This document shows, in pieces, positions 7,375-14,220 of a stretch of 29,695 nucleotides of DNA. The translations under genes were made by a program, and so were the position numbers. Within the stretch, counting starts at the first letter, position 1. Every line of letters starts with the position of its first letter. This DNA is from Bacillus sp. sid0103 (GTDB lineage: Bacteria > Bacillota > Bacilli > Bacillales_B > DSM-18226): NCBI RefSeq assembly GCF_019219025.1, contig NZ_JAHUWN010000046.1:1-29695 (forward strand), in the 5' to 3' direction. Below the pieces are notes generated by a model. It ran no database searches. It saw only the letters and a program-made list of their open reading frames with translations, and was not told the DNA's origin.

Positions 7375-8235
7375 ATGAGCGCAGCTATATTAGTGATAGG
7401 AGCTACCGGAACAACAGGCAAAGAATTGGTGAAACTTCTGGCGAAGAACGGACATAAAACGCGTGTTACTGTTCGTCCCACAAGCAAAACAAGCGAACTG
7501 CAAGCATTGGGAGTCGAGTTGGTTCAAGCCGATCTAAACGACTTCGACTCACTGGTAAATGCCATGAACGGTATCCAAAAAGTATATTTTGCAACACCTC
7601 TTCTTCCGAATATGGTGGAACTTTCTTCTTCGATTGTTCGTGCAGCTAAAAAAGCCGGTGTGAAGCATCTTGTGAAGTTATCGGGCGGCGGGGCTGAATT
7701 GGATACATTGGCAAAGTGGCATAATGCAGTCGAAAAAGAAATAGAGCAGTCCGGCATGGCGTATACATTCTTGCGCCCAAATACATTTATGCAAAACTTA
7801 GTTAAATTTAACTCGCATACCATTCGTGAACATGGAGCCTTCTATGCGCCGCATGGCGACGGAAAAGCGGCTTACATTGATTCCCGCGATATAGCCCAGG
7901 TTGCCTATCGGGTCTTAACGGAAGAAGACCATGAGAACAAACCATATTACTTGTCGGGACCAGAAGCACTTTCCAGCGCCGAAATTGCGGAAATTCTTTC
8001 TTCAGTAACCGGAAAATCAATTAAGTACGTAGACGTACCTGTTGAAGCTGCTCGCGCTTCTATGCAAAAAACAGGCATGCCTACTGAAATCGTTGAAGGC
8101 TTGTTAGAACATTATCAGATTATGAAGTTAGGTCACACAGCAAATGTCTCCAATACGGTAGAAGAAATAACCGGACATAAAGCAACCTCTTTTGAGACTT
8201 TTGCTAAAGCAAATAAGGAAGCATTTATCGGTTAA
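7375..8235 (+). CDS. Atypical SDR / NmrA-like NAD(P)-binding oxidoreductase
   Basis: A 286-residue Rossmann-fold protein. The dinucleotide-binding motif GATGTTGKE is at residues 9-17, with VRPTSKTSE after the second strand as a likely NADP phosphate-binding region. The segments KHLVKLSGGG, FLRPNTFMQNL and AYIDSRDIAQVA are typical of the NmrA/QOR2 (YtfG-like) branch of atypical short-chain dehydrogenases. Members act as quinone or azo reductases or as NADP-sensing proteins; which applies here is not clear. The start is set by AAGGAGAGGAG. Its position after a drug exporter and before an Old Yellow Enzyme suggests a role in handling reactive electrophiles or quinones, which is inference. Confidence 0.85.
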   Translation: MSAAILVIGATGTTGKELVKLLAKNGHKTRVTVRPTSKTSELQALGVELVQADLNDFDSLVNAMNGIQKVYFATPLLPNMVELSSSIVRAAKKAGVKHLVKLSGGGAELDTLAKWHNAVEKEIEQSGMAYTFLRPNTFMQNLVKFNSHTIREHGAFYAPHGDGKAAYIDSRDIAQVAYRVLTEEDHENKPYYLSGPEALSSAEIAEILSSVTGKSIKYVDVPVEAARASMQKTGMPTEIVEGLLEHYQIMKLGHTANVSNTVEEITGHKATSFETFAKANKEAFIG

Positions 8236-8251
8236 TATATAGTTCAAAGTA

Positions 8252-8306
8252 AAAAGGGCTGTCTAAAAAAGTCTATAAAGACTATACGGATAGCCCTTTG
8301 TTTTTT
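8252..8306 (+). terminator. Terminator after the SDR gene
   Basis: AAAGGGCTGTC pairs with GATAGCCCTTT, with an inner AGTCT/AGACT pairing, followed by GTTTTTT. It lies about 20 bp after the stop codon. Confidence 0.8.
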
Positions 8307-8486
8307 CGATTTAGTTATCCTAGCATTATCACTTGATTTTCTGCTTTGATAAACTAAAATATAAACTCTGGAGCCAGGATATGTATCAAGGCTCCGTTTG
8401 TGGTGACAAGAACAACATCTCTTAAATTGCATTTAAAATCGTAAAGTTACGACAATCTTGCACATTCTAAGAGTTGTGGAACGGGT

Positions 8487-8520
8487 TCTACTTAAACTAA
8501 TGCATGCGTTAGTTCAATAA
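8487..8520 (+). repeat. Dispersed repeat, short form (copy e)
   Basis: It reads TCTACTTAAACTAATGCATG followed by CGTTAGTTCAATAA. The ACTAA / TTAGT inverted core is kept. It sits in the roughly 800-bp gap between the SDR and Old Yellow Enzyme genes, together with a decayed gene (8618-8964) and, at 8370-8400, a small GGAGCC/GGCTCC hairpin. Confidence 0.5.
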
Positions 8521-8617
8521 AGATATTTCAATTAAATCCCTAAAATAGTTATATACTCTTGATTTTTTAGTTGGTCTGTTATCCATTTTTTAAATTCATT
8601 TATTAAAAAAGTTAAAC

Positions 8618-8964
8618 TTAAAATATTTTGCTCGTAGTTTTTTCTAAAATTTTTTCTGTTTCTCCCACAAACAAAAACCCTATCCTATTCATTAATTCAC
8701 TCTCAGTAGGGTTATTTGTTAAATATCGATTAAATCCCTCAAGATCGTTAAGGATTCGTTCCCAAATATCTTTATTAATTTCACTCATACCCCATAAACT
8801 ATAATTTTTATAATTCTTTTCAATACATTTAGAAAGATATGTAAAAGTCTCATCTGTGAAATATTGGTAAATTCATAACAATGTGCGATGGTAAAACTCC
8901 AATAGCAGATGCTTTAAATAATTTATAAGAATTCTTTTCACATAAGAGTATATAAAATTTTCAA
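8618..8964 (-). pseudogene. Frameshifted small protein gene of unknown family
   Basis: Two minus-strand frames join into one protein-like sequence. The first reads from a possible TTG as LKILYILLCEKNSYKLFKAS, then AIGVLPSHIVMN. After a one-base shift near 8870 it continues IYQYFTDETFTYLSKCIEKN and on through NRYLTNNPTESELMNRIGFL to a stop. The second part has the look of a helical, soluble small protein of about 115 residues overall. There is no convincing ribosome binding site, and the start overlaps the terminator of the Old Yellow Enzyme gene. I do not recognise the family. A sequencing indel is an alternative to true decay. Confidence 0.45.
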
Positions 8965-8997
8965 AAAAAGGCGGCTTATCATTTTTAGCAAGCTGCC
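8963..8997 (-). terminator. Terminator of the Old Yellow Enzyme gene
   Basis: On the minus strand GGCAGCTT pairs with AAGCCGCC (8 bp with one G-U pair), followed by TTTTTTT. It lies about 35 bp after the stop codon of the Old Yellow Enzyme gene. Confidence 0.75.
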
Positions 8998-9032
8998 TGT
9001 TTTTTATCAAAGAGAATAGTAACTCCTTGTAT

Positions 9033-10145
9033 TTATTTCAAAATATTTAAAGCTTCCTTCGTAAATGAACGCAGTTCTTCGGTGTTACCTTCACGAATTT
9101 TTGCTACCCAAGCCGGATCGCTTAGTAGTGCTCGTCCAACGGCCACAAGATCAAACTCTTCTCGCTCAAGACGGTCGATCAGATTATCGATATCTGCCGG
9201 TTGTCCACCCTTACCTTCCGTGAATAAGCTCATGGCCTCAGAATCCAAACCAACTGATCCGACTGTAATTGCTGGTTTACCAGTAATTTTACGAGCCCAG
9301 CCAGCCAGGTTAAGGTCTGATTCCTCGAACTCTGGCTTCCAGAATCGTCGTGTTGAAGCATGGAAAATATCTACACCAGCCTCAGACAGCGGTTCAAGGA
9401 AAATTTTCAATTCATCGGGAGTCTTTGCTAGTTTGAAATTATAGTCGGTAGCTTTCCATTGAGAAAATCGGAAAATAATAGTGAAGTTAGGACCGACAGC
9501 TTGACGCACGGCTTTGATTACGTCTACAGCAAAACGTGTGCGACTTACTAGATCACCACCATATTCATCTGTACGCTTATTGGTTACGTCCCAGAAGAAC
9601 TGGTCTATAAGGTATCCATGAGCGCCATGTATTTCCACTGCATCAAACCCAAGTTTCTTAGCATTAGAGGCAGCATTTGCGTAAGCTTGAATGAGTTCTT
9701 GAATCTCTTCGACGCTTAACGGTTCAGATACCTTTTCACCAGTTAAACTGATACCTGATGGACCGATTGGATTGACATCTGAATCAGGAAAATTTTTCTT
9801 TTCGCGCGCCATACCAGTGTGCCAAATCTGTGGAGCAATTTTCCCTCCAGCCTCATGTACTTCCTTAACAACTTGCGCCCATCCGTTTAGAGCTTCTTCA
9901 CCATAAAAATGTGGGACATCAGGTTCTGCTCCAGCTGCAGGATGCTCAATTAGAGTACCTTCAGTGATAATTAAACCAACTCCGTTCTCAGCTCGTCGTC
10001 GATAATATTCAGCTACATTGGAACCTGGAATCCCATTCGGTGAAAACTTGCGGGTCATTGGTGCCATAACAAATCGATTTTCAAGCTTCAATTCTCCAAT
10101 TTCAAATGAGGTAAATAATGGTTCAACAGATTTTGTTGATTTCAT
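9033..10145 (-). CDS. Old Yellow Enzyme family NADH:flavin oxidoreductase
   Basis: A 370-residue FMN-dependent (beta/alpha)8-barrel enzyme. The N-terminal ENRFVMAPMTR is the usual FMN-cradling strand. PQIWHTGM (residues 105-112) supplies a flavin-contacting strand, and EIHGAHGYLIDQFF (171-184) holds the paired substrate-binding histidines H173 and H176. KRTDEYGG and VAVGRALLSDPAW (phosphate-binding end of the barrel) complete the family signature. Such enzymes reduce activated C=C bonds, quinones and nitro compounds with NAD(P)H. The length and GAHGYL motif place it with NemA-like OYEs rather than the shorter YqjM type. It starts at ATG after AAAGGAGAG and is a single-gene unit ending in a good terminator. 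The physiological substrate is unknown. Confidence 0.92.
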   Translation of the reverse strand: MKSTKSVEPLFTSFEIGELKLENRFVMAPMTRKFSPNGIPGSNVAEYYRRRAENGVGLIITEGTLIEHPAAGAEPDVPHFYGEEALNGWAQVVKEVHEAGGKIAPQIWHTGMAREKKNFPDSDVNPIGPSGISLTGEKVSEPLSVEEIQELIQAYANAASNAKKLGFDAVEIHGAHGYLIDQFFWDVTNKRTDEYGGDLVSRTRFAVDVIKAVRQAVGPNFTIIFRFSQWKATDYNFKLAKTPDELKIFLEPLSEAGVDIFHASTRRFWKPEFEESDLNLAGWARKITGKPAITVGSVGLDSEAMSLFTEGKGGQPADIDNLIDRLEREEFDLVAVGRALLSDPAWVAKIREGNTEELRSFTKEALNILK

Positions 10146-10398
10146 AAAATTCTCTCCTTTTTAAACTAATAAAATAATTGGTTAATCAAAAGTAGTCTCT
10201 GTAAGGAGTAGGAGACTTATTCTAACTACAATTTTTATTGGATTTAGTTTAAATTCATTTTGTAAAATATTGAAGTCCTTTAAGACAACGAACAATATAT
10301 AAATAGTTATAACAGATAAAAAAATTCCTTTTTCTATCAATTCACTTTCCTCCAGAATTTCAAATAAAAATTAGCCTCTCAATATTTTTTGTAACATT

Positions 10399-10448
10399 CC
10401 TTCTTCAACTAATCTGCTCCGTTAGCTTAAGTACATTGTTTCACAAAC
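10399..10448 (+). repeat. Dispersed repeat, short form (copy f)
   Basis: It reads CCTTCTTCAACTAATCTGCT, CCGTTAGCTTAAGTACATTG, then TTTCACAAAC. It matches the ends of copy d but has no internal hairpin. It occupies the 3' part of the 340-bp gap between 10145 and 10483. The rest of that gap is AT-rich, presumably holds the Old Yellow Enzyme promoter, and shows no gene. Confidence 0.6.
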
Positions 10449-10467
10449 TTATTCTTGAATTAAAATT

Positions 10468-10490
10468 AAAAAGGCACTATTGCTAGTGCC
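10468..10490 (-). terminator. Terminator overlapping the end of the serine recombinase gene
   Basis: On the minus strand GGCACT-AGCAAT-AGTGCC is followed by TTTTT. The stop codon (TAG) of the recombinase lies within the stem. Confidence 0.8.
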
Positions 10491-11112
10491 TACTCGCTTC
10501 ATATTCCTTCATGATTTTATAAAATGTGTTTTTCTTTAATCCCATCTGATTCATAAATTCAACTGCTGTTATTTCGCTCCTCTTCCATGCTTCATATTTC
10601 GTTCTTAAAATTCTTTTTTGTTTCTCATCTAATGAGTCTAGGTTCATTTTGGGCCTACCTAAATGTTTTCCTTTTGCTTTTGCTGATTCAATCCCTTCCC
10701 GTTGCCTTTTATTAATATCCTCTCTTTCTTTTTCCGCAACAAATGAAAGAACCTGCAATACTAAATCAGAAACAAATGTCCCCAGTGTATCCTTGTGCTG
10801 TGTTGTATCCAGCAACGGCATATCGATTACCCTAATGTCAGCTTTTATTTCTGATGTAATGATTTCCCATTCTTTTTTAATTTCTTTGGAATTTCGGCCA
10901 AAACGGTCAATAGATTTTATATAAAGTAAATCGCCTTCCCTTAGACACTGTTTTAATGCTTTGTATTGGGGTCGATTAAAATTTTTCCCGCTTTCCTTAT
11001 CTATAAATATATCCCTTTCATATATTCCAAGTTTTATCAATTCATCAAGTTGGCGATCAATGATTTGGTCCTTGCTGCTTACCCGAATATAACCAAATAC
11101 TTTATTTTTCAT
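10483..11112 (-). CDS. Serine recombinase (resolvase/invertase family)
   Basis: About 209 residues. The catalytic domain begins YIRVSSKDQ, with the nucleophilic serine at residue 12. RFGRNSKEI carries the conserved RxxR-type arginines, and the long E helix reads EREDINKRQREGIESAKAKG. GRPKMNLD then leads into a C-terminal HTH (about 165-200) with MGLKKNTFYKIMKEY as recognition helix. The size fits Tn3-type resolvases and Hin-like invertases, not large phage integrases. The frame is open to 11136, but the start at 11112 is chosen because AGGAGAT lies inside the extended version. The promoter overlaps a palindrome, suggesting autoregulation and a res-like site. No transposase is nearby, so it may be a transposon or plasmid relic. 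Confidence 0.88.
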   Translation of the reverse strand: MKNKVFGYIRVSSKDQIIDRQLDELIKLGIYERDIFIDKESGKNFNRPQYKALKQCLREGDLLYIKSIDRFGRNSKEIKKEWEIITSEIKADIRVIDMPLLDTTQHKDTLGTFVSDLVLQVLSFVAEKEREDINKRQREGIESAKAKGKHLGRPKMNLDSLDEKQKRILRTKYEAWKRSEITAVEFMNQMGLKKNTFYKIMKEYEASRH

Positions 11113-11155
11113 GATGTGAGTATCTCCTAGGTGCAATATTTAAAAAGATACTCAT

Positions 11156-11171
11156 ATTATACCACGGTGGT
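11156..11171 (-). promoter_or_regulatory. Recombinase promoter -10 box overlapping a palindrome
   Basis: On the minus strand TATAAT (11156-11161) abuts the perfect palindrome ACCAC-C-GTGGT (11161-11171), about 45 bp upstream of the recombinase start. The -35 region (near 11179-11184, TATACC) is weak. A recombinase dimer bound here would block its own promoter. Confidence 0.55.
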
Positions 11172-11263
11172 TTATAAAGGTATATTACGCTTTACAAACG
11201 TTTGCAAATATCTTATAAAACCTTTAAGGATACTTCAATTATTAATAAATAAGGTAGAGTAAT

Positions 11264-11295
11264 AGTGTTTATAATGGTATACCTTTTTAAACACT
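11264..11295. repeat. 32-bp near-perfect palindrome, candidate recombination (res-like) site
   Basis: Arms AGTGTTTA and TAAACACT enclose the inner palindrome GGTATACC, with only two non-pairing positions per side. A related half, AAAGGTATA, occurs at 11177-11185. It lies 150 bp upstream of the serine recombinase start, where res sites of this family usually sit. Confidence 0.5.
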
Positions 11296-11366
11296 AGATT
11301 ATTTATTTTAACTTTATATTCGTCTAGATTATTTGAACTTATTCGTGGAAGGCTATTGGGGCTACG

Positions 11367-11398
11367 AAAAAAGCGCCACCACCGTAGCAGGAACGCTT
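11367..11398 (-). terminator. Possible terminator downstream of the tRNA-Leu-like gene
   Basis: On the minus strand AAGCG pairs with CGCTT and runs into a T6 tract. The loop can pair further. It lies about 50 nt past the 3' end of the tRNA-like sequence. Confidence 0.4.
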
Positions 11399-11447
11399 AA
11401 AACGTTGATATAATGAGTATTCTCGTTTTTCTGCCATAAATTGTAAA

Positions 11448-11527
11448 TGCAGGTAATCGGGTCGAACCGACACTCGGAAGGAACACGATTTTGAGTCGTG
11501 CGCGTCTGCCAATTCCGCCACACCGGC
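11448..11527 (-). tRNA. tRNA-Leu(CAA)-like gene, defective 3' half
   Basis: The 5' half is a normal bacterial tRNA-Leu: acceptor strand GCCGGTG, D arm GCGGAATTGGCAGACGC, anticodon stem CACGA/TCGTG with loop CTCAAAA, anticodon CAA. The 3' half is damaged. The variable arm no longer forms a clear stem, the T arm (GTCGG-TTCGAC-CCGAT) is one base short, and the acceptor strand TACCTGC makes one mismatch and one G-U pair. No CCA is encoded. It is unlikely to be a working tRNA, and more likely a relic, perhaps left where an element had recombined in the T arm. Confidence 0.7.
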
Positions 11528-11537
11528 AACATTAATA

Positions 11538-11584
11538 AGTTAATCCTAAAAAGGACTGCCCCCATAAAGGGTTAAGTCCTTTTC
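11538..11584. terminator. Inverted repeat, possible bidirectional terminator
   Basis: AAAAGGACT (11539-11547) pairs with AGTCCTTTT (11575-11583), with an inner CCC/GGG pairing. It lies between the HEPN gene stop (minus strand) and the tRNA-Leu-like 5' end. On the plus strand the stem ends in TTTT and on the minus strand it runs into TTTT, so it could serve both directions. Confidence 0.55.
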
Positions 11585-11618
11585 ATTCCTAACAACGCAT
11601 TATTGCAGATGAAAGCAT

Positions 11619-12953
11619 TCAATTATCATTTTCTTCTGCGGGTATCATGCTATATTTTGGTAACTTATGGTATTTTTCATCCCAATCATCAATCGAGTCC
11701 CCATGTTTGTCTAAGTTGTTTTTTATATCAGTTAGATACTCACTTACTAACCAATTAGCATTATATAATGAACTATTGTTATTAATAACCGTTAACAGTT
11801 CTAAGATATTTTCTTTAGAAAAATTGTCAATAAAAGGTCTAATTACTTCTCGCCATCTAGAAAGGCAATTCACATATGTATTTCCTTTATCAAGTATATT
11901 AATACAAAAACTGAAGAACCTATTTTCATATTCAACTTCCCTAGACATTTCATATAATTTGTTTATTTGTCTACCAGGGAGGGTACCTCTAGAAATATAC
12001 TTTACAAAAGCTTTATTTAAGTGTTCATTTAAGTTACCCGTCACAAACCATGCCCTGGTAAACAGTTTGATGTTATTCTCAAGCTTATGAGAAATTATTA
12101 CTTTATTGTCCTCACTAATATATTTATAAAGATGTGGAGCATTGTAAAAGAAATCAATCAAAAATTCGAGTTGGTCATTTTCTTCTAAATTTAACCGATT
12201 AAAGCGTTCTTTCTCCACTTGAAAATAGGAATCTATAATACCTTTATAATTTCTGTACACAATATTCAATGTATCAAAATATTCTTCTCTATATTCGTTA
12301 GCTTGTTCATCCTGCCCTTTAAAAACGGCTAGCCATAGAAAACCAAAAATTTTTTTTACTAATTTATCAGTAAAAAAAGTAAAATACTTATTCTTTAGAA
12401 AGGTTTCATATTTATCTGACCTAAAAATAAGTGAAGAATAAGATGGAATATTATTCATAAATTCTACAGCAACCTTGTCATTATACATAGCAGGTCTTGT
12501 TAACACATGTTCTAAAGCATTACGCATAGCCGACCGAACAGTGTCTTTATTTGGTACAGCCAATAGGTCCTCAGAATCTAACACAGGGTGAGCAGATAAA
12601 TTACGTATCTTCTTAATATGGTCAATATACACCTTTGCACTCTGTTCTAATAATTGTGTTTCATTAAATACTCTCTCCACTACTTTTGATTCCCATTCTG
12701 ATTTATTACTTCTATCTCTGTCAGCTAGTTGAGACCGTATAAATTCTAAAATAGCTTTAGCTTTAGGATCTTCATCTCTTTCACTCAACTCTTTGAGTTT
12801 ATAAAATAAATCTGCAATTACCACTGAGTAAAGCATTACTATAGCCGACCGATAATTACCTATTGAATAAGAACTTACTACTTCCTCAAAATATTCTCTT
12901 GTTTTTGGATTGTATATTTTTTCTGTTGCTCGGTCTATTGAATATTCAACCAT
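11619..12953 (-). CDS. HEPN-motif protein of unknown family (candidate RNase/defence protein)
   Basis: A soluble protein of 444 residues, mostly helical. The N-terminal 150 residues look like a HEPN domain: helical GNYRSAIVMLYSVVIADLFY followed by KKIRNLSAHPVL, where R-N-L-S-A-H (about residues 117-122) is the R-x4-H motif that forms the active site of HEPN RNases. The remaining 300 residues are helix-rich and I do not recognise them. HEPN proteins are common effectors in abortive infection and toxin systems. The start at 12953 is chosen because AGGGGG lies six bases before it; an ATG two codons upstream is too close. A promoter-like TTGACA lies 130 bp upstream. It is a single gene; its link to the dioxygenase gene 380 bp upstream is unproven. 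Confidence 0.75.
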   Translation of the reverse strand: MVEYSIDRATEKIYNPKTREYFEEVVSSYSIGNYRSAIVMLYSVVIADLFYKLKELSERDEDPKAKAILEFIRSQLADRDRSNKSEWESKVVERVFNETQLLEQSAKVYIDHIKKIRNLSAHPVLDSEDLLAVPNKDTVRSAMRNALEHVLTRPAMYNDKVAVEFMNNIPSYSSLIFRSDKYETFLKNKYFTFFTDKLVKKIFGFLWLAVFKGQDEQANEYREEYFDTLNIVYRNYKGIIDSYFQVEKERFNRLNLEENDQLEFLIDFFYNAPHLYKYISEDNKVIISHKLENNIKLFTRAWFVTGNLNEHLNKAFVKYISRGTLPGRQINKLYEMSREVEYENRFFSFCINILDKGNTYVNCLSRWREVIRPFIDNFSKENILELLTVINNNSSLYNANWLVSEYLTDIKNNLDKHGDSIDDWDEKYHKLPKYSMIPAEENDN

Positions 12954-13061
12954 AATCATCCCCCTAAGATTTTAAATTTATAGAAGAGAAAGCCTAGTTT
13001 TTATTTTGAATTAAAAGAGTTTTAGAAAAAAATAAACTACTCATTATTAGAAGTGATTTGG

Positions 13062-13096
13062 ATTTTGTTTTTAAAACACAACCCTGTCAAGGTTGT
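13062..13096 (-). promoter_or_regulatory. Promoter of the HEPN gene with overlapping inverted repeat
   Basis: On the minus strand TTGACA (13085-13090) and CAAAAT (13062-13067) are 17 bp apart. The -35 box lies in the loop of an inverted repeat, ACAACC...GGTTGT (about 13078-13096), which could be an operator. The rest of the 380-bp gap to 13340 has a GTGGCA/TGCCAC hairpin (13188-13212) and no gene that I can see. Confidence 0.55.
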
Positions 13097-13339
13097 AAAA
13101 CGAATCGGATTATAACAGATTTAATTTGAAATTGTTGATATAATAAGCTTTTGTTTTTCCTATGTATGCTTTATCCAGATGTAATTAGTGGCATTATGAT
13201 TGGTTTTGCCACCAACTTGCTACCAATATGCCCACAGGTAAAACCCAAAAAAATAAGTATTAATGGTGCCCTTAGAAAAAAATCTACGAATCAATTAAAT
13301 CTTTCCTGAATTTCACACAAAAAGATACATTTCCTCCGG

Positions 13340-14191
13340 TCAATTAACTCTTAAATTCTCTTCGAAAAGACCTCGAATCATTTCTCTCATTGAGTTTTCA
13401 TCAATAAATTCTTTTCTTCCGTGAGACACCTTATCGTTTGCCATAATAATCCCTTGATTGCATTTTAGTCTTGTTTCAATGTATAAAGGGGAATTTGGGG
13501 TATTCATTTCAACCAAAAGTGAATATGCTTCCTTCAAAAATTTCACATTATTAAAACCATATTCCCAATCACAAGTATTGTCCAGGGAGAATCTAGAAAT
13601 TATCTCACCATTACGTATCTCAAAAGCTGGTCCTATATACTCTTCCTTTTCCCCATTAATAGCGACTCTTCTTAAAGCTTTTAAATCACATAAGGACAAT
13701 ATAATTGGTTCTAATTTTTCATGTTCTAATAACCTGTAAAATGCTGAAACACTATTAAAAATTACTGTTTCTCCTCCAAATGACGCTTGTTTCGAACAAA
13801 GTAATATAGAAGTTTTTATCTTGCCTATTTCCTCAATGGTTCCGTCAGAATGTATTTTTTGTTCATTATTAGTTTGAAAAGCCCTATGGGGCCCTTCATT
13901 TACTTTTATAATATTTAGTCCATTTCTCTCGTAAATATTTTCTTTGGATGAATATATTTTAGGAACATATGGATTCCCCAGCTTTAATTTCTTCGCTAAA
14001 GTTAACAAAGCATTTTGATTAGGAATATCATTAAGTAACTCAAAAACTACAAAACCAGCATTATTATACTTTCTAACTAATTCACTTATTTCATCATCAG
14101 AAATCAATGCTAGTGAATTAATTTTTACAGGTAAAATGTCTTCGCTATTATATACGTGCATATACAATAGATTATCATTTAAACCTATCAT
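13340..14191 (-). CDS. TauD-like Fe(II)/2-oxoglutarate-dependent dioxygenase
   Basis: A 283-residue enzyme of the TauD/TfdA (clavaminate synthase-like) fold. The iron facial triad is visible as H-S-D (residues 114-116, in QKIHSDGTIE) and a distal histidine at about 257 in KVSHGRKEF, followed within 16 residues by arginines (R269, R273) suited to bind 2-oxoglutarate. The segment LLCSKQASFGGETVIFNS fits the core strand after HxD. The start at 14191 (ATG) is preferred over TTG at 14194 from the AGGTG spacing. It lies 29 bp after the GAF-like membrane gene, so they form an operon. Family members hydroxylate small molecules or carrier-bound amino acids. No biosynthetic partners are present here, so the substrate is open. 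Confidence 0.8.
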   Translation of the reverse strand: MIGLNDNLLYMHVYNSEDILPVKINSLALISDDEISELVRKYNNAGFVVFELLNDIPNQNALLTLAKKLKLGNPYVPKIYSSKENIYERNGLNIIKVNEGPHRAFQTNNEQKIHSDGTIEEIGKIKTSILLCSKQASFGGETVIFNSVSAFYRLLEHEKLEPIILSLCDLKALRRVAINGEKEEYIGPAFEIRNGEIISRFSLDNTCDWEYGFNNVKFLKEAYSLLVEMNTPNSPLYIETRLKCNQGIIMANDKVSHGRKEFIDENSMREMIRGLFEENLRVN

Positions 14192-14220
14192 CAAGTAACA
14201 CCTAACTTCATTTTTAAATT

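Noticed and set aside
8380..8396. TATGTATCAAGG at about 8380 also occurs just outside the tRNA-Sec-like 3' end (about 24727), a possible att pair.
   Set aside because: Only 12 AT-rich bases match, the left copy lies inside a local GGAGCC/GGCTCC hairpin, and the interval would span unrelated host genes.
11339..11565. Two minus-strand open frames across the tRNA-Leu-like gene.
   Set aside because: They translate a tRNA and its flanking hairpins; there is no reason to think they are coding.
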